The position numbers were made by a program, and so were the translations under genes. A stretch of DNA of 47,232 nt from Chryseobacterium sp. Bi04. Lineage in GTDB: Bacteria > Bacteroidota > Bacteroidia > Flavobacteriales > Weeksellaceae. The notes under the pieces were generated by a model. That model did not search any database, was not told where the DNA came from, and was given only the letters and a program-made list of their open reading frames with translations. The stretch covers positions 1 to 47,232 of the forward strand of contig NZ_CAKKLP010000021.1 in NCBI RefSeq assembly GCF_918698085.1, given 5' to 3'. This document shows, piece by piece, positions 8,639 to 17,435 of this stretch (position 1 is its first letter; each line of letters starts with the position of its first letter).

Positions 8639-9958
8639 ATGATGTCCAAAAGCAGATACCTTATTCCTCTATTCGCTACCTTATTCCTGATTTTATTGGG
8701 AATCCAGGTCTATTTCATTTATAAAACGTATCAGGTAAAAGAAAGGGATATCTACAGGTCTATTCAGGAAGGTCTGTCCAATTACACCGATAAACTGGAG
8801 GATGTGAGTACGAAAGAAATGAAAGATGATTCTCTTCAGAGTATTATTATCAGATATTATGATAAGGAAATCAGCAAAAAAAATTTTTTAAACCACTTCT
8901 TAGACAACAGACAACCTACCCGGGAAAAGCTAAATCGTTATATCAGCAGCCGTTTCAAAAAAGAAGGCTATGATATTTCTGCAAAAATTCAATACTACTC
9001 AATCATACATCTTCCGGACAGCACTAAAATAATCGATCAGCCAATCATCATTTTTGAAACAAAAAACAAGGTTAAAAATTCTAAAATTTCAACAACCAGC
9101 AGCTGGGAAACCTCTTCCACCAAAAGGAATGATAAAAACAATGAAAAAATTGAAAGGAAAAACACTTTTTTAGTCAAAAGTAAAACTGAATTTGAAATTG
9201 CCAATATTAAGAGCATTGTATTTAAAGAACTTACCTTATTGATTATTTGCTGTATCATCCTTCTTGCAAGCGTTCTACTGCTGTATATCTTCACTGTTAA
9301 AAACCTCATAAACCAGCAAAAACAGGTAGAGGTACTCCATACTGTAGTAGACAATATATCACACGAATTCAAAACACCTATTGCCACATTAAAAATAGCT
9401 TCTAAAACTTTAAAGAAAGAATGGAATCCGGAAACGCTTCCCCTTATTGACCGGCAGATTTACAGACTTGAGGCCCTTATGTCCCAGCTTCACAAAGATG
9501 AACTCCCGGATAAAGCTACTCCCGTAAAGCCTGAAGATTGGGATTTCTTTATTCAGGATCTGGCCTTCACTTACTTCAATACAGATTTTAAATTTGAAAA
9601 TAATATATCACAGGAGCTTCCTTTTGATAAAAACCTGATGGAAACCATTATCAAAAACCTCTGTGAGAACAGTGTAAAATATGGTGCTTCCAGTATAAAA
9701 ATCAATATCAGCAGTTCTCTACAGCATTTAGAAATTGAAATTTCCGACAACGGCTTTGGCATGGAAACTAAAGAATTAAAAAATATCTTTGAAAAATTCT
9801 ACAGGATACAGGCCAACAATATCCATAACAATAAAGGATTGGGGCTTGGGCTGTATATCGTTAAAAAAATTGTTACAGAATATCACGGCAAAATACATGT
9901 TTCCAGCCAGCCTAAAGTGGGAACTGCTTTTAAAATATCTATTCCTTATGAAAACTAA
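8639..9958 (+). CDS. Two-component sensor histidine kinase
   Basis: Membrane-bound histidine kinase of 439 residues. TM1 is about residues 8-28 and TM2 about 198-220, bracketing a periplasmic sensor region of roughly 170 residues that matches no family I recognise. The cytoplasmic part has the H-box SHEFKTP with phospho-acceptor His242, N-box CENSVKYG (Asn344), G1 DNGFG at 370-374 and G2 GLGLGLYI near 400-407. There is no clear HAMP domain between TM2 and the H-box. It overlaps the downstream regulator gene by 11 bp, so the two are co-translated. ATG codons at 8639 and 8642 are both possible. It faces a divergent outer-membrane receptor gene, a plausible partner or target. Confidence 0.93.
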   Translation: MMSKSRYLIPLFATLFLILLGIQVYFIYKTYQVKERDIYRSIQEGLSNYTDKLEDVSTKEMKDDSLQSIIIRYYDKEISKKNFLNHFLDNRQPTREKLNRYISSRFKKEGYDISAKIQYYSIIHLPDSTKIIDQPIIIFETKNKVKNSKISTTSSWETSSTKRNDKNNEKIERKNTFLVKSKTEFEIANIKSIVFKELTLLIICCIILLASVLLLYIFTVKNLINQQKQVEVLHTVVDNISHEFKTPIATLKIASKTLKKEWNPETLPLIDRQIYRLEALMSQLHKDELPDKATPVKPEDWDFFIQDLAFTYFNTDFKFENNISQELPFDKNLMETIIKNLCENSVKYGASSIKINISSSLQHLEIEISDNGFGMETKELKNIFEKFYRIQANNIHNNKGLGLGLYIVKKIVTEYHGKIHVSSQPKVGTAFKISIPYEN

Positions 9959-10634
9959 AATCCTTTTAGCAGAAGATGATCCTGATTTCGGAATGATCCT
10001 GAAACAATATCTTGAACTGGAAGATTTTGAAGTCACCTGGTTTGAAAACCCTGAAGATATTGTAAAAATAATCCCTTCCGAATTCCCTTTCCATATTGGA
10101 ATTCTGGATATTATGATGCCTAATATTGATGGTTTTTCTTTAGCTAAAATGATCCTGCAGGAAAAAAGTGATTTCCCATTGCTTTTTTTAACCGCCAAGA
10201 ATCAGAAAATAGACCGGTTAACCGGATTAAAAATAGGAGCAGACGATTATATTGCCAAACCCTGCGATCCTGAGGAACTCATTTTGAGAATAAAAAACAT
10301 ACTAAGGAGAACTTTACCGACGGCTGTAGAAACATACATTAAGATTGGAGAATATTCTTTAGACACCAGTAAACTTTTACTTTCACACAATGAGGGGAGC
10401 ATACGCCTTACGGTTCGGGAACAGGAACTCCTTGTCTATCTTTTGAAGCATAATCACACCACGATAACAAGAGACAACATCCTGGATAACCTCTGGGAAA
10501 CCAATGATTATTTTACAGGAAGAAGCCTTGATGTATTTATCAGCAGACTCAGAAAATATTTCAGCCATGACCCGGAAGTAAAAATCCAATCCCTGAGAGG
10601 AATTGGATTTGAAGTTGATTTTCCAACGCATTGA
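9948..10634 (+). CDS. OmpR/PhoB-family response regulator
   Basis: 228-residue DNA-binding response regulator. The receiver domain (1-120) has the acidic pair ED/D near 10-13, phospho-acceptor Asp54 in ILDIMMP, Thr82 and Lys104 (AKP). The C-terminal half is a winged-helix trans_reg_C domain (LTVREQELL to SLRGIGFEV). I start at 9948 (MKTKILLAEDD), inside the last codons of the kinase; a longer frame from 9789 adds residues unrelated to the family. It most likely binds the GGTTAA repeats at 8489-8594. Its stop lies 2 bp from the stop of the convergent gene at 10637, leaving no room for a terminator. Confidence 0.93.
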   Translation: MKTKILLAEDDPDFGMILKQYLELEDFEVTWFENPEDIVKIIPSEFPFHIGILDIMMPNIDGFSLAKMILQEKSDFPLLFLTAKNQKIDRLTGLKIGADDYIAKPCDPEELILRIKNILRRTLPTAVETYIKIGEYSLDTSKLLLSHNEGSIRLTVREQELLVYLLKHNHTTITRDNILDNLWETNDYFTGRSLDVFISRLRKYFSHDPEVKIQSLRGIGFEVDFPTH

Positions 10635-10636
10635 TC

Positions 10637-11464
10637 TTAGAAGGAAAGCTCTGTAATCACCGGAAAATGATCCGATGGATACAGCAGGTTTTCCCTTCTG
10701 TCATTAATGTGTCTATTTGATTTGATCCTGAAACCTTTTGTAAAAATATAATCAATCCTTTCTTTAGGTACTTCGTTGATATTAAAGCCTGTAAAAGTTC
10801 CTACCGGACCATAATGCTTCGTTTCCGAATGATAGAAACTATCTTTCATATGTTGGGAAAGAATCTTAATCGGCTCTGTATCATCTGTCAGGTTAAAGTC
10901 TCCACTTAAGGTTACCGGCAGGTTTTTGGGATTAAGTTCCCGAATCTTTTTTATAATCAATTCAGAAGATTTAACCCTTGCCACATTTCCAACATGATCA
11001 AAATGAAGATTCATTGCTAAAAATTCTTTTTTAGATTTTCTATCCCTGAACACAGCATACGTACAGATTCTGTTCAATGCAGCATCCCAGCCTTTTGAAG
11101 GTTTTTCAGGAGTTTCAGACAGCCAGAATGTTCCGGATTTTACGACATCAAGCCTCTTGGTATCGTAAAAAATAGCAGAAAACTCTCCTTTTTCTTTTCC
11201 ATCATCCCTGCCTACACCAATATAGTCATAGTTTTTCAATCCGCTTTTAAGATCTTTCATCTGCTCGGGAAGTGCTTCCTGAACTCCGAAATAATCGGGA
11301 TGGTAATAGGTTAATAAATCGGCGACATCCTGTTTTCTCTGAGGCCAGGCATTCTCTTTATCCGATTCTACATTAAGCCGGATATTAAAACTCATCACCG
11401 TAAGATCCTGTGAAAACCCCAATACAAAAAGCATCAGGAGCATAATTGAAAATCTGAAATTCAT
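10637..11464 (-). CDS. Exported endonuclease/exonuclease/phosphatase-family protein
   Basis: 275 residues with signal peptide (cleavage near GFSQD) and the complete DNase I-like fold motifs: MSFNIRLN, QEALPEQ, NLHFDHVGNVAR, SGDFNL, RIDYIF and SDHFPV. These supply the metal-binding Glu and Asp residues and the catalytic His pair. Exported members in Bacteroidota can be nucleases, sphingomyelinase-like or inositol-phosphate phosphodiesterases, so the substrate is open. The gene shares orientation with the M1 gene behind it, but a terminator at 11491 separates them. A candidate -7 box (11487-11494) overlaps that terminator. Confidence 0.85.
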   Translation of the reverse strand: MNFRFSIMLLMLFVLGFSQDLTVMSFNIRLNVESDKENAWPQRKQDVADLLTYYHPDYFGVQEALPEQMKDLKSGLKNYDYIGVGRDDGKEKGEFSAIFYDTKRLDVVKSGTFWLSETPEKPSKGWDAALNRICTYAVFRDRKSKKEFLAMNLHFDHVGNVARVKSSELIIKKIRELNPKNLPVTLSGDFNLTDDTEPIKILSQHMKDSFYHSETKHYGPVGTFTGFNINEVPKERIDYIFTKGFRIKSNRHINDRRENLLYPSDHFPVITELSF

Positions 11465-11486
11465 AGTTTATTTTATCAATAAGAGA

Positions 11487-11494
11487 CAAAAATA
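11487..11494 (-). promoter_or_regulatory. -7 box (TATTTTTG) overlapping the upstream terminator's T-tract
   Basis: Minus-strand TATTTTTG is an exact TAnnTTTG match formed from the last stem bases and T-tract of the preceding terminator. It would start transcription about 20 nt before the ATG at 11464. No -33 TTG is seen. Confidence 0.4.
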
Positions 11495-11523
11495 AGACTT
11501 CTCTGTGACAGGGAAGTCTTATT
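11488..11523 (-). terminator. Terminator of the 732-aa M1 peptidase gene
   Basis: Perfect 11-bp stem AATAAGACTTC/GAAGTCTTATT (11491-11501, 11513-11523), with a T-tract on the minus strand, 28 bp beyond the M1 stop codon. Confidence 0.85.
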
Positions 11524-11550
11524 TTATATGATAATATTGTTAAATCAAGA

Positions 11551-13749
11551 TTATTCTTTATTGAATTTATATTCTCTTCCTCCTTCTGTAAGCGTAATCA
11601 TCTTTTTATCTTTACTGAAAACAACCGCCAGCTCGGCCTGGTCAAAAGTGAATCTATTATCTCCTGCGTACTCAAAAGGAAATTCCTGCTGTCCCATTAC
11701 ATTTCCAAAAAGCTGTCCGTTCTTCTCCACAAATGTGATCTTAAAATTGTTCTCTTTGCTTCCATATATTCCTGTAAAATCTTTTGCATTGATTTTTTCA
11801 ACAGGTTTTGCATCAGAAGATGTCCAGATGTTATTTTTTGCGTTAATATCGGGAACTACAGAATTCGGATCCAGTTTCACCTCATCTATTTCTTTAGCAG
11901 CATCTACTTTAAAGGTCCATTCTGTATTTCTTTTCCAGACTTCAACGGGTATTTTTACTGTTTTCGATGTTCCATCCTTAAATTTCATCTGTACTGTAGT
12001 AGGCATTGGTAGCTGGCCAAGATTTTCAACAGTTACCTCAGCCCCATTCTTAAAATCTCCATTGATATATTTTACATTTTTAACAGCCTGATCAATTTTC
12101 CACTTATTAAAAAACCAGCCTCTCCAGAACCAGTTCAGCTCTTCTCCGGAAACATTCTCCATAGTGTGGAAGAAATCCCAGGGCGTAGGATGTTTAAAGG
12201 CCCAACGGTTGATATAGGTCCGGAATGCTTTATCAAATTTTTCAGGACCCAAAATGGCTTCTCTTAAAACGGATAATCCTGCGCCCGGTTTATAGTAGGC
12301 TAAAGCGGCAATATTCCTTTCCTTCATATTATCCGGTCCTACCATTATAGGTTCCAGGTTATCACCCATCAGATAGCTTCCTGTACGGGCAAGGTTTGGC
12401 TTTTTATAATATTCACCCTTATTAAAAGCTTCCGTTGACAGTCCGTTAATGAAAGTATTAAAACCTTCATCCATCCATGCAAATAGTCTTTCATTAGAAC
12501 CTACGATCATAGGGAACCAATTATGACCAAATTCATGATCGGTAACCCCCCAAAGACTTTCTCCTTTTGAATCCATATGACAGAACACAATTCCCGGATA
12601 CTCCATTCCGCCTTCATTTCCTGCAACATTAGTCGCTGCCGGATATGTATATTCGTACCATTTATTTGAGTAGTGCTCTATAGCAGCCTTGGTATATTCC
12701 GTAGATCTCCCCCATGCTTTATCTCCCGCACTTTCTGCAGGATATGCAGAAATAGCTAAAGATTTTTTCCCACTTGGAAGATTAATTCTTGATGCATCTA
12801 TAATAAACCCCGAAGATGATGCCCAGGCAAAATCCCTTGCCTGTGTAATCTTAAACTTCCAGGTTTTTGTTCCGGCCGTTTTATTTTTACCAATTTCAGA
12901 TTCAGAATGGATCATTACTGTTTTATCACTGTTTCTGGCTTCATTCCATCTGTTGATTTCCTCTCTGGTATACACATCTTTCTCATTGAGAAGCTCACCG
13001 GAAGCAACTACATAATGATTGGAAGGAACTGTAATATTGGCTGTAATATTTCCATATTCTAAATAAAATTCCGATGCTCCAAGATAAGGCATCGTATTCC
13101 ATCCCAATACATCATCATAAACGCACATTCTAGGATACCATTGTGCCATGGTAAATATTTTGCCATTTTTCGTATCCTGCACTCCCATTCTGTCTGAACC
13201 GTATTCCGGAGAAATAAAAGAATATTCAACGGCAATTTTTGCTTTACCTCCTTTTGCTTTCAGTTCCTTAGGAAGGTCAATCTGCATTCTTGTATCTGTA
13301 ATGGTATATTGTACTTCTTTACCGTCCAGTTTTACCGATTTAATATGATATCCTCCATTCAGTTCCTCACCATGAGCTCCGTTTCGGCTTCCCGACATAG
13401 GAACAACTCCATTTCCCCGGGAATCTTTTGCAAATAAATTCTGATCCAGCTGTAACCAGAGAAAACTCAATGCATCAGGGCTGTTATTCGTATAGGTAAT
13501 TTCAGCAGTACCTGCAATTTCTTTTTTATCTTCATTCAGGCTGACATTCAAATAATAATCTGCTGAATTCTGCCAATAAGCATGACCGGGCTGACCACTT
13601 GCAGAACGGGTTTCCGTACCTGTCTGGGGATAAAAAAATGGCTTAAACGCCTCTACATAATCATATTTTGGCGTCTCCTGTGCATATACAGATCCTGAAA
13701 AAAGGAAAAATGCAACTGCAGAAACCAGGGTTGGAAGTTTACAATTCAT
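11551..13749 (-). CDS. Exported M1-family metallopeptidase (732 aa)
   Basis: Second M1 aminopeptidase-like enzyme of the window. A signal peptide (cleavage near VYAQE) exports it. GGMEYPG at 380-386 is the exopeptidase/substrate motif, HEFGH at 405-409 the zinc helix, and Glu428 in MDEGF the third ligand, with the family's exact spacing. It is about 110 residues longer than the gene at 4067: a C-terminal tail from about 650 (after the KLDPNS block) forms an extra small beta domain. The two share architecture (AYWQN start, YDDxxGWxxMP block, WFFxxW) but are clearly diverged. Probable role is peptide trimming in the periplasm or outside the cell for nutrition. Confidence 0.9.
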   Translation of the reverse strand: MNCKLPTLVSAVAFFLFSGSVYAQETPKYDYVEAFKPFFYPQTGTETRSASGQPGHAYWQNSADYYLNVSLNEDKKEIAGTAEITYTNNSPDALSFLWLQLDQNLFAKDSRGNGVVPMSGSRNGAHGEELNGGYHIKSVKLDGKEVQYTITDTRMQIDLPKELKAKGGKAKIAVEYSFISPEYGSDRMGVQDTKNGKIFTMAQWYPRMCVYDDVLGWNTMPYLGASEFYLEYGNITANITVPSNHYVVASGELLNEKDVYTREEINRWNEARNSDKTVMIHSESEIGKNKTAGTKTWKFKITQARDFAWASSSGFIIDASRINLPSGKKSLAISAYPAESAGDKAWGRSTEYTKAAIEHYSNKWYEYTYPAATNVAGNEGGMEYPGIVFCHMDSKGESLWGVTDHEFGHNWFPMIVGSNERLFAWMDEGFNTFINGLSTEAFNKGEYYKKPNLARTGSYLMGDNLEPIMVGPDNMKERNIAALAYYKPGAGLSVLREAILGPEKFDKAFRTYINRWAFKHPTPWDFFHTMENVSGEELNWFWRGWFFNKWKIDQAVKNVKYINGDFKNGAEVTVENLGQLPMPTTVQMKFKDGTSKTVKIPVEVWKRNTEWTFKVDAAKEIDEVKLDPNSVVPDINAKNNIWTSSDAKPVEKINAKDFTGIYGSKENNFKITFVEKNGQLFGNVMGQQEFPFEYAGDNRFTFDQAELAVVFSKDKKMITLTEGGREYKFNKE

Positions 13750-13771
13750 TTAATTATTTTATACATAGGTA

Positions 13772-13805
13772 AAAAAAACTCCTGGAATTGTTACAAATCC
13801 AGGAG
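13772..13805 (-). terminator. Terminator of the SDR gene
   Basis: 8-bp stem CTCCTGGA/TCCAGGAG (13779-13786, 13798-13805), flanked by A-run and T-run. On the minus strand it is followed by eight T. Confidence 0.85.
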
Positions 13806-13828
13806 CTTTTTATTTATTTTTTTTTTAT

Positions 13829-14710
13829 TTAATTTGATTTTTTAGACTTAATCATGGCTTCTAAAGCATCCCACATTTCCTGAGGGATATCCTCCAGCAT
13901 ATTAAATTCTCCTGCTCCCTGAAGCCATTCCCCACCGTCAATAGTTACCACTTCACCATTCATATAAGCAGAATAATCTGAAACAAGATAAGCTGCCAGG
14001 TTGGCCAATTCCTGATGTTCTCCCACTCTTCTCAAAGGCACTTTTTTCTTCATATCAAATTTTTCCTGTAAATCACCAGGCAACAGTCTGTCCCAGGCAC
14101 CTTTTGTAGGGAAAGGCCCCGGCGCTATCGCATTAAAACGGATTCCATATTTTGCCCATTCTACAGCTAAAGATCTCGTCATGGCTAAAACACCGGCTTT
14201 AGCACACGCTGAAGGAACAACGTAGGCAGATCCCGTCCATGAATAGGTAGTTACGATATTTAAAACGGTTCCTGCATGTTTAGCATCTATCCAATGTTTA
14301 CCCACTGAAAGTGTACAGTTTTTTGTCCCTTTTAAAACAATATCTAAAATAGAATCAAAAGCAGAATGCGTTAACCTTTCTGTAGGAGAGATAAAGTTTC
14401 CAGCAGCATTATTTAAAAGGATATCTATTTTACCAAATTCTTTCAACGTTGCCTCTTTCATTGCTTCCACCTCATCCCAGTTTCTCACATCACAAGCTAC
14501 ACAAAGAACTTTCCCTCCTGTCTGCTCTTCCAGTTCCTTAGCAGTAGCCTGAAGTTTTTCAATATTTCGGGAAGTGATCACCACATTGGCTCCTAACTCA
14601 AGGAAATATTTAGTCATGGCTTTTCCAAGGCCACTTCCTCCTCCTGTTACAATCGCTACTTTATCTTTCAGTGCGCCTTCACGCAACATTGGTTGTGTAT
14701 ATAAATTCAT
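13829..14710 (-). CDS. SDR oxidoreductase resembling 2,4-dienoyl-CoA reductase
   Basis: 293-residue NAD(P)-dependent short-chain dehydrogenase. TGGGSGLG at 22-29 is the cofactor loop and NNAAG at 100-104 the structural motif. The classical YxxxK is absent: Lys171 sits in PSACAK and the nearest suitable tyrosine is Tyr156 in TTYSWTG. This arrangement, plus the stretch ending RFNAIAPGPFPTKGA, matches my recollection of mitochondrial 2,4-dienoyl-CoA reductase, which works in beta-oxidation of unsaturated fatty acids. I start at 14710 (MNLYTQPM); the frame runs 108 bp further up but into an unlikely Ile/Lys-rich leader. Divergent from the GH92 gene, with a 126-bp gap. Function by homology, not proven. 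Confidence 0.85.
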   Translation of the reverse strand: MNLYTQPMLREGALKDKVAIVTGGGSGLGKAMTKYFLELGANVVITSRNIEKLQATAKELEEQTGGKVLCVACDVRNWDEVEAMKEATLKEFGKIDILLNNAAGNFISPTERLTHSAFDSILDIVLKGTKNCTLSVGKHWIDAKHAGTVLNIVTTYSWTGSAYVVPSACAKAGVLAMTRSLAVEWAKYGIRFNAIAPGPFPTKGAWDRLLPGDLQEKFDMKKKVPLRRVGEHQELANLAAYLVSDYSAYMNGEVVTIDGGEWLQGAGEFNMLEDIPQEMWDALEAMIKSKKSN

Positions 14711-14836
14711 GTATAATATTTTTCTAAAAATAATAAATATTGAACGGATTGTCCCTAAATTAAATTTATAAATAATGCCATAAATAATATTCTTTATTTT
14801 TTTAATTAATTTTAGCACTTAATAATATCGTTGCTC

Positions 14837-17134
14837 ATGAAAAATCCGGGAACTGCTCTTGTTCTATCATTGTTATTTTGTAGTTCAAACTTTAACGCTC
14901 AAAAGTTTGAAAAGTTATACCAATATGTAAATCCGCTCATCGGAACTGAAAAAATGGGACACACTTATCCCGGTGCAACTGCGCCGTTCGGAGCTGTGCA
15001 GCTGAGCCCCGAAACCGATACCATTTCCTATGAACTCAATGGAAAATACAATGGTGATGTTTACAAATATTGTGCAGGCTACCGCTATGAAGACAAAACA
15101 ATTACAGGGTTCAGTTCCACACACTTCAGCGGAACCGGACATTCTGATCTGGGAGATTTTCTTATCATGCCTACCGTTGGAAAACTGCAGTTGAACCCCG
15201 GAACAGCTTCTCATCCTGAAAATGGCTACAGAAGCAGCTTCTCCCATCAGAATGAAAAAGCTGAAGCGGGTTATTACAAAGTAAAACTTGATGATTATAA
15301 TATTCTGGCAGAGTTAACAGCAACAACCAGAACCGGAGTTCACCGCTATACATTTCCAAAATCGGATCAGTCCCACATCATCCTGGATCTAATGGCCGGA
15401 ATTTATAATTATGACAGTAAAAATGTCTGGACTTATGTTCGGGTAGAAAATGGGAATACAATAACGGGATACCGTCAGACAAACGGATGGGCAAGAACGC
15501 GGACTGTTTATTTTGCGATGACATTTTCAAAACCTTTTAAGTCATACGGCCAGAAAAATTATGATGGAACACAGGTGTATAAAGGATTTTGGAGAAAGTT
15601 TAACCAAACGGAAAACTTTCCGGAAATCGCCGGTAAAAATCTGAAAATGTATTTTGATTTTGACACTAATGAAAATGAAGCCATCGAAGTAAAGCTTGCT
15701 ATTTCTCCCGTAAGCCAAATCAATGCCATGGAAAATCTGGAAAAAGAAACAGGAAATTTATATTTTGATCAGGTAAGAGCAAAAACTCAGGAAGATTGGA
15801 ACAAAGAATTAAATAAAATTGTCATTCAGGGATCTGAAACTGAAAAGACTAACTTTTACACTGCCATGTACCACACCTTCATTAATCCGACAGTCTATAT
15901 GGATGTCAATGGAGAGTATAAAGGATTGGATCAGAATATTCATCAGGCAAAAGGTTTTACAAATTATACCACCTTCTCATTATGGGATACTTACCGTGCT
16001 CTTCATCCCTTTTTTAATATCATTCAGCCTAAGCGAAATAATGATATGATAAAATCAATGATGGCCCATTACGATCAGTTTTCGATGAAAATGCTTCCCA
16101 TATGGTCTCATTATGCCAATGACAACTGGTGTATGAGTGGCTATCACAGTGTAAGCGTTGTCGCGGATGCTATTATTAAAGGAAATTATACCGGTAATCC
16201 TAGAGAAGCTCTTAAAGCCTGTGTGGAAACTGCCAATAAAAGGAATTACGAGGGTATAGGTCAGTATATTGATTTAGGCTATATCCCCGCTGAAAAGAAC
16301 GGAACTTCAGTTTCAAATACATTAGAATATGCTTATGATGACTGGGCAATTGCTCAGCTGGCAAAACATTTGGGTGAAACAGATATTTATAACCAATTCA
16401 TCAAACGTTCTGAAAACTGGAAAAATAATTTCGATACCACTATCGGGTTTATGCGCCCGCGTCTGGCTGACGGAAGTTTCAAAAAAGATTTTGACGTATT
16501 AAGTACACACGGACAGGGTTTCATTGAAGGAAATTCCTGGAACTACAGCTTCTTTGTTCCCCAAGACCCTGATGAACTGATCAAAATGATGGGAGGCAAG
16601 AAAAAATTTGCCTCAAAGCTGGATGAGCTGTTTACGATGCACTTGCCGGATGCATTTTTTGCAGATACTGAAGATATTACCCGGGAAGGAATCATCGGAG
16701 GATATGTACATGGCAACGAGCCGGCTCATCATGTTGCTTATTTTTATAATTGGGCAGGGCAACCCTGGAAAACCCAGTCACAAGTCCGACGTATTTTAGA
16801 AATGCAGTATAAAGCTACTCCTGACGGACTGGGAGGCAATGACGATACCGGACAAATGAGCGCATGGTATATTCTGAGCTCACTTGGCTTTTACCCTGTT
16901 GCTCCCAGTTCAGAAGATTATGCAATCGGAAGCCCGGCCGTTGACCATGCTTTTTTACATTTGGAAAACGGAAAAACCTTTGAAATTGAAGCCGTCAACC
17001 AAAGCCAAAAGAATGTATATGTTCAGAAGATTCTTTTAAACGGAAAAGAGATTAAAAATTTCACCTTGAAACATGCTGAGATTATGAACGGAGGAAAACT
17101 TACGTTTTATATGAGTAATAAAGCAAGGAAGTAA
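14837..17134 (+). CDS. GH92-family exported alpha-mannosidase
   Basis: 765-residue glycoside hydrolase of family GH92, whose members remove alpha-mannose from glycans in a calcium-dependent inverting reaction. A signal peptide (cleavage near NAQKF) precedes the N-terminal sandwich, whose hallmark is VNPLIGTEKMGHTYPGATAP. The catalytic domain carries SLWDTYRALHP, GNSWNYSFFVPQD, HGNEPAHHVAYFYNWAG (Glu of GNEP is the expected general acid) and GNDDTGQMSAWYILS. A TTG two codons upstream (14831) is possible, but ATG at 14837 gives a standard signal peptide. Linkage specificity (1,2, 1,3 or other) cannot be settled from sequence alone. No SusC/SusD pair is adjacent, so it is not in a typical polysaccharide utilisation locus. 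Confidence 0.92.
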   Translation: MKNPGTALVLSLLFCSSNFNAQKFEKLYQYVNPLIGTEKMGHTYPGATAPFGAVQLSPETDTISYELNGKYNGDVYKYCAGYRYEDKTITGFSSTHFSGTGHSDLGDFLIMPTVGKLQLNPGTASHPENGYRSSFSHQNEKAEAGYYKVKLDDYNILAELTATTRTGVHRYTFPKSDQSHIILDLMAGIYNYDSKNVWTYVRVENGNTITGYRQTNGWARTRTVYFAMTFSKPFKSYGQKNYDGTQVYKGFWRKFNQTENFPEIAGKNLKMYFDFDTNENEAIEVKLAISPVSQINAMENLEKETGNLYFDQVRAKTQEDWNKELNKIVIQGSETEKTNFYTAMYHTFINPTVYMDVNGEYKGLDQNIHQAKGFTNYTTFSLWDTYRALHPFFNIIQPKRNNDMIKSMMAHYDQFSMKMLPIWSHYANDNWCMSGYHSVSVVADAIIKGNYTGNPREALKACVETANKRNYEGIGQYIDLGYIPAEKNGTSVSNTLEYAYDDWAIAQLAKHLGETDIYNQFIKRSENWKNNFDTTIGFMRPRLADGSFKKDFDVLSTHGQGFIEGNSWNYSFFVPQDPDELIKMMGGKKKFASKLDELFTMHLPDAFFADTEDITREGIIGGYVHGNEPAHHVAYFYNWAGQPWKTQSQVRRILEMQYKATPDGLGGNDDTGQMSAWYILSSLGFYPVAPSSEDYAIGSPAVDHAFLHLENGKTFEIEAVNQSQKNVYVQKILLNGKEIKNFTLKHAEIMNGGKLTFYMSNKARK

Positions 17135-17240
17135 GTGTTTCATAAAGCCTTCTATTATTCATATTTAATAAATAAAAACGCTCTTAGATTAAGCGAACTG
17201 AGTAGATGACTGTAAAAAGTACACAGACTTACTCTGTAAG

Positions 17241-17269
17241 AAAAAAAACTGCATTTGGCAGTTTTTTTT
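17241..17269. terminator. Bidirectional terminator downstream of GH92
   Basis: Stem AAAACTGC/GCAGTTTT with loop ATTTG and long A- and T-runs on the two sides. It can stop GH92 transcripts on the plus strand and dihydroorotase transcripts on the minus strand. Confidence 0.8.
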
Positions 17270-17290
17270 GATTTATATTCTGGTCTCTAG

Positions 17291-17352
17291 CAGGTTTTGG
17301 CTAAAGCCAATGGATATTCTAAAATTAAAAAGCGGGCTAAAAGCCCGCTCCT
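17291..17352. repeat. Palindromic intergenic repeat with two hairpins (REP-like)
   Basis: Two adjacent palindromes with related cores: TTGGCTAAAGCCAA at 17297-17310 and AGCGGGCT-AAA-AGCCCGCT at 17331-17349, followed by CCTATT. Similar GGCTAAAGCC elements are, as I recall, scattered between genes in Chryseobacterium genomes. In this window I see only this clear copy. It could aid termination or mRNA 3'-end protection of the convergent genes. Confidence 0.55.
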
Positions 17353-17435
17353 ATTAATATACTTGTTACTAAATATCTTTTACAGCATAGCTACAAAAGC
17401 AAATTTAAGATTTTACAGTTTTATCTTTTATTTTG

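Noticed and set aside
10214..10225. GGTTAACC within the response regulator coding region as a further binding site
   Set aside because: Single occurrence inside coding sequence without the 11-bp partner; probably chance.
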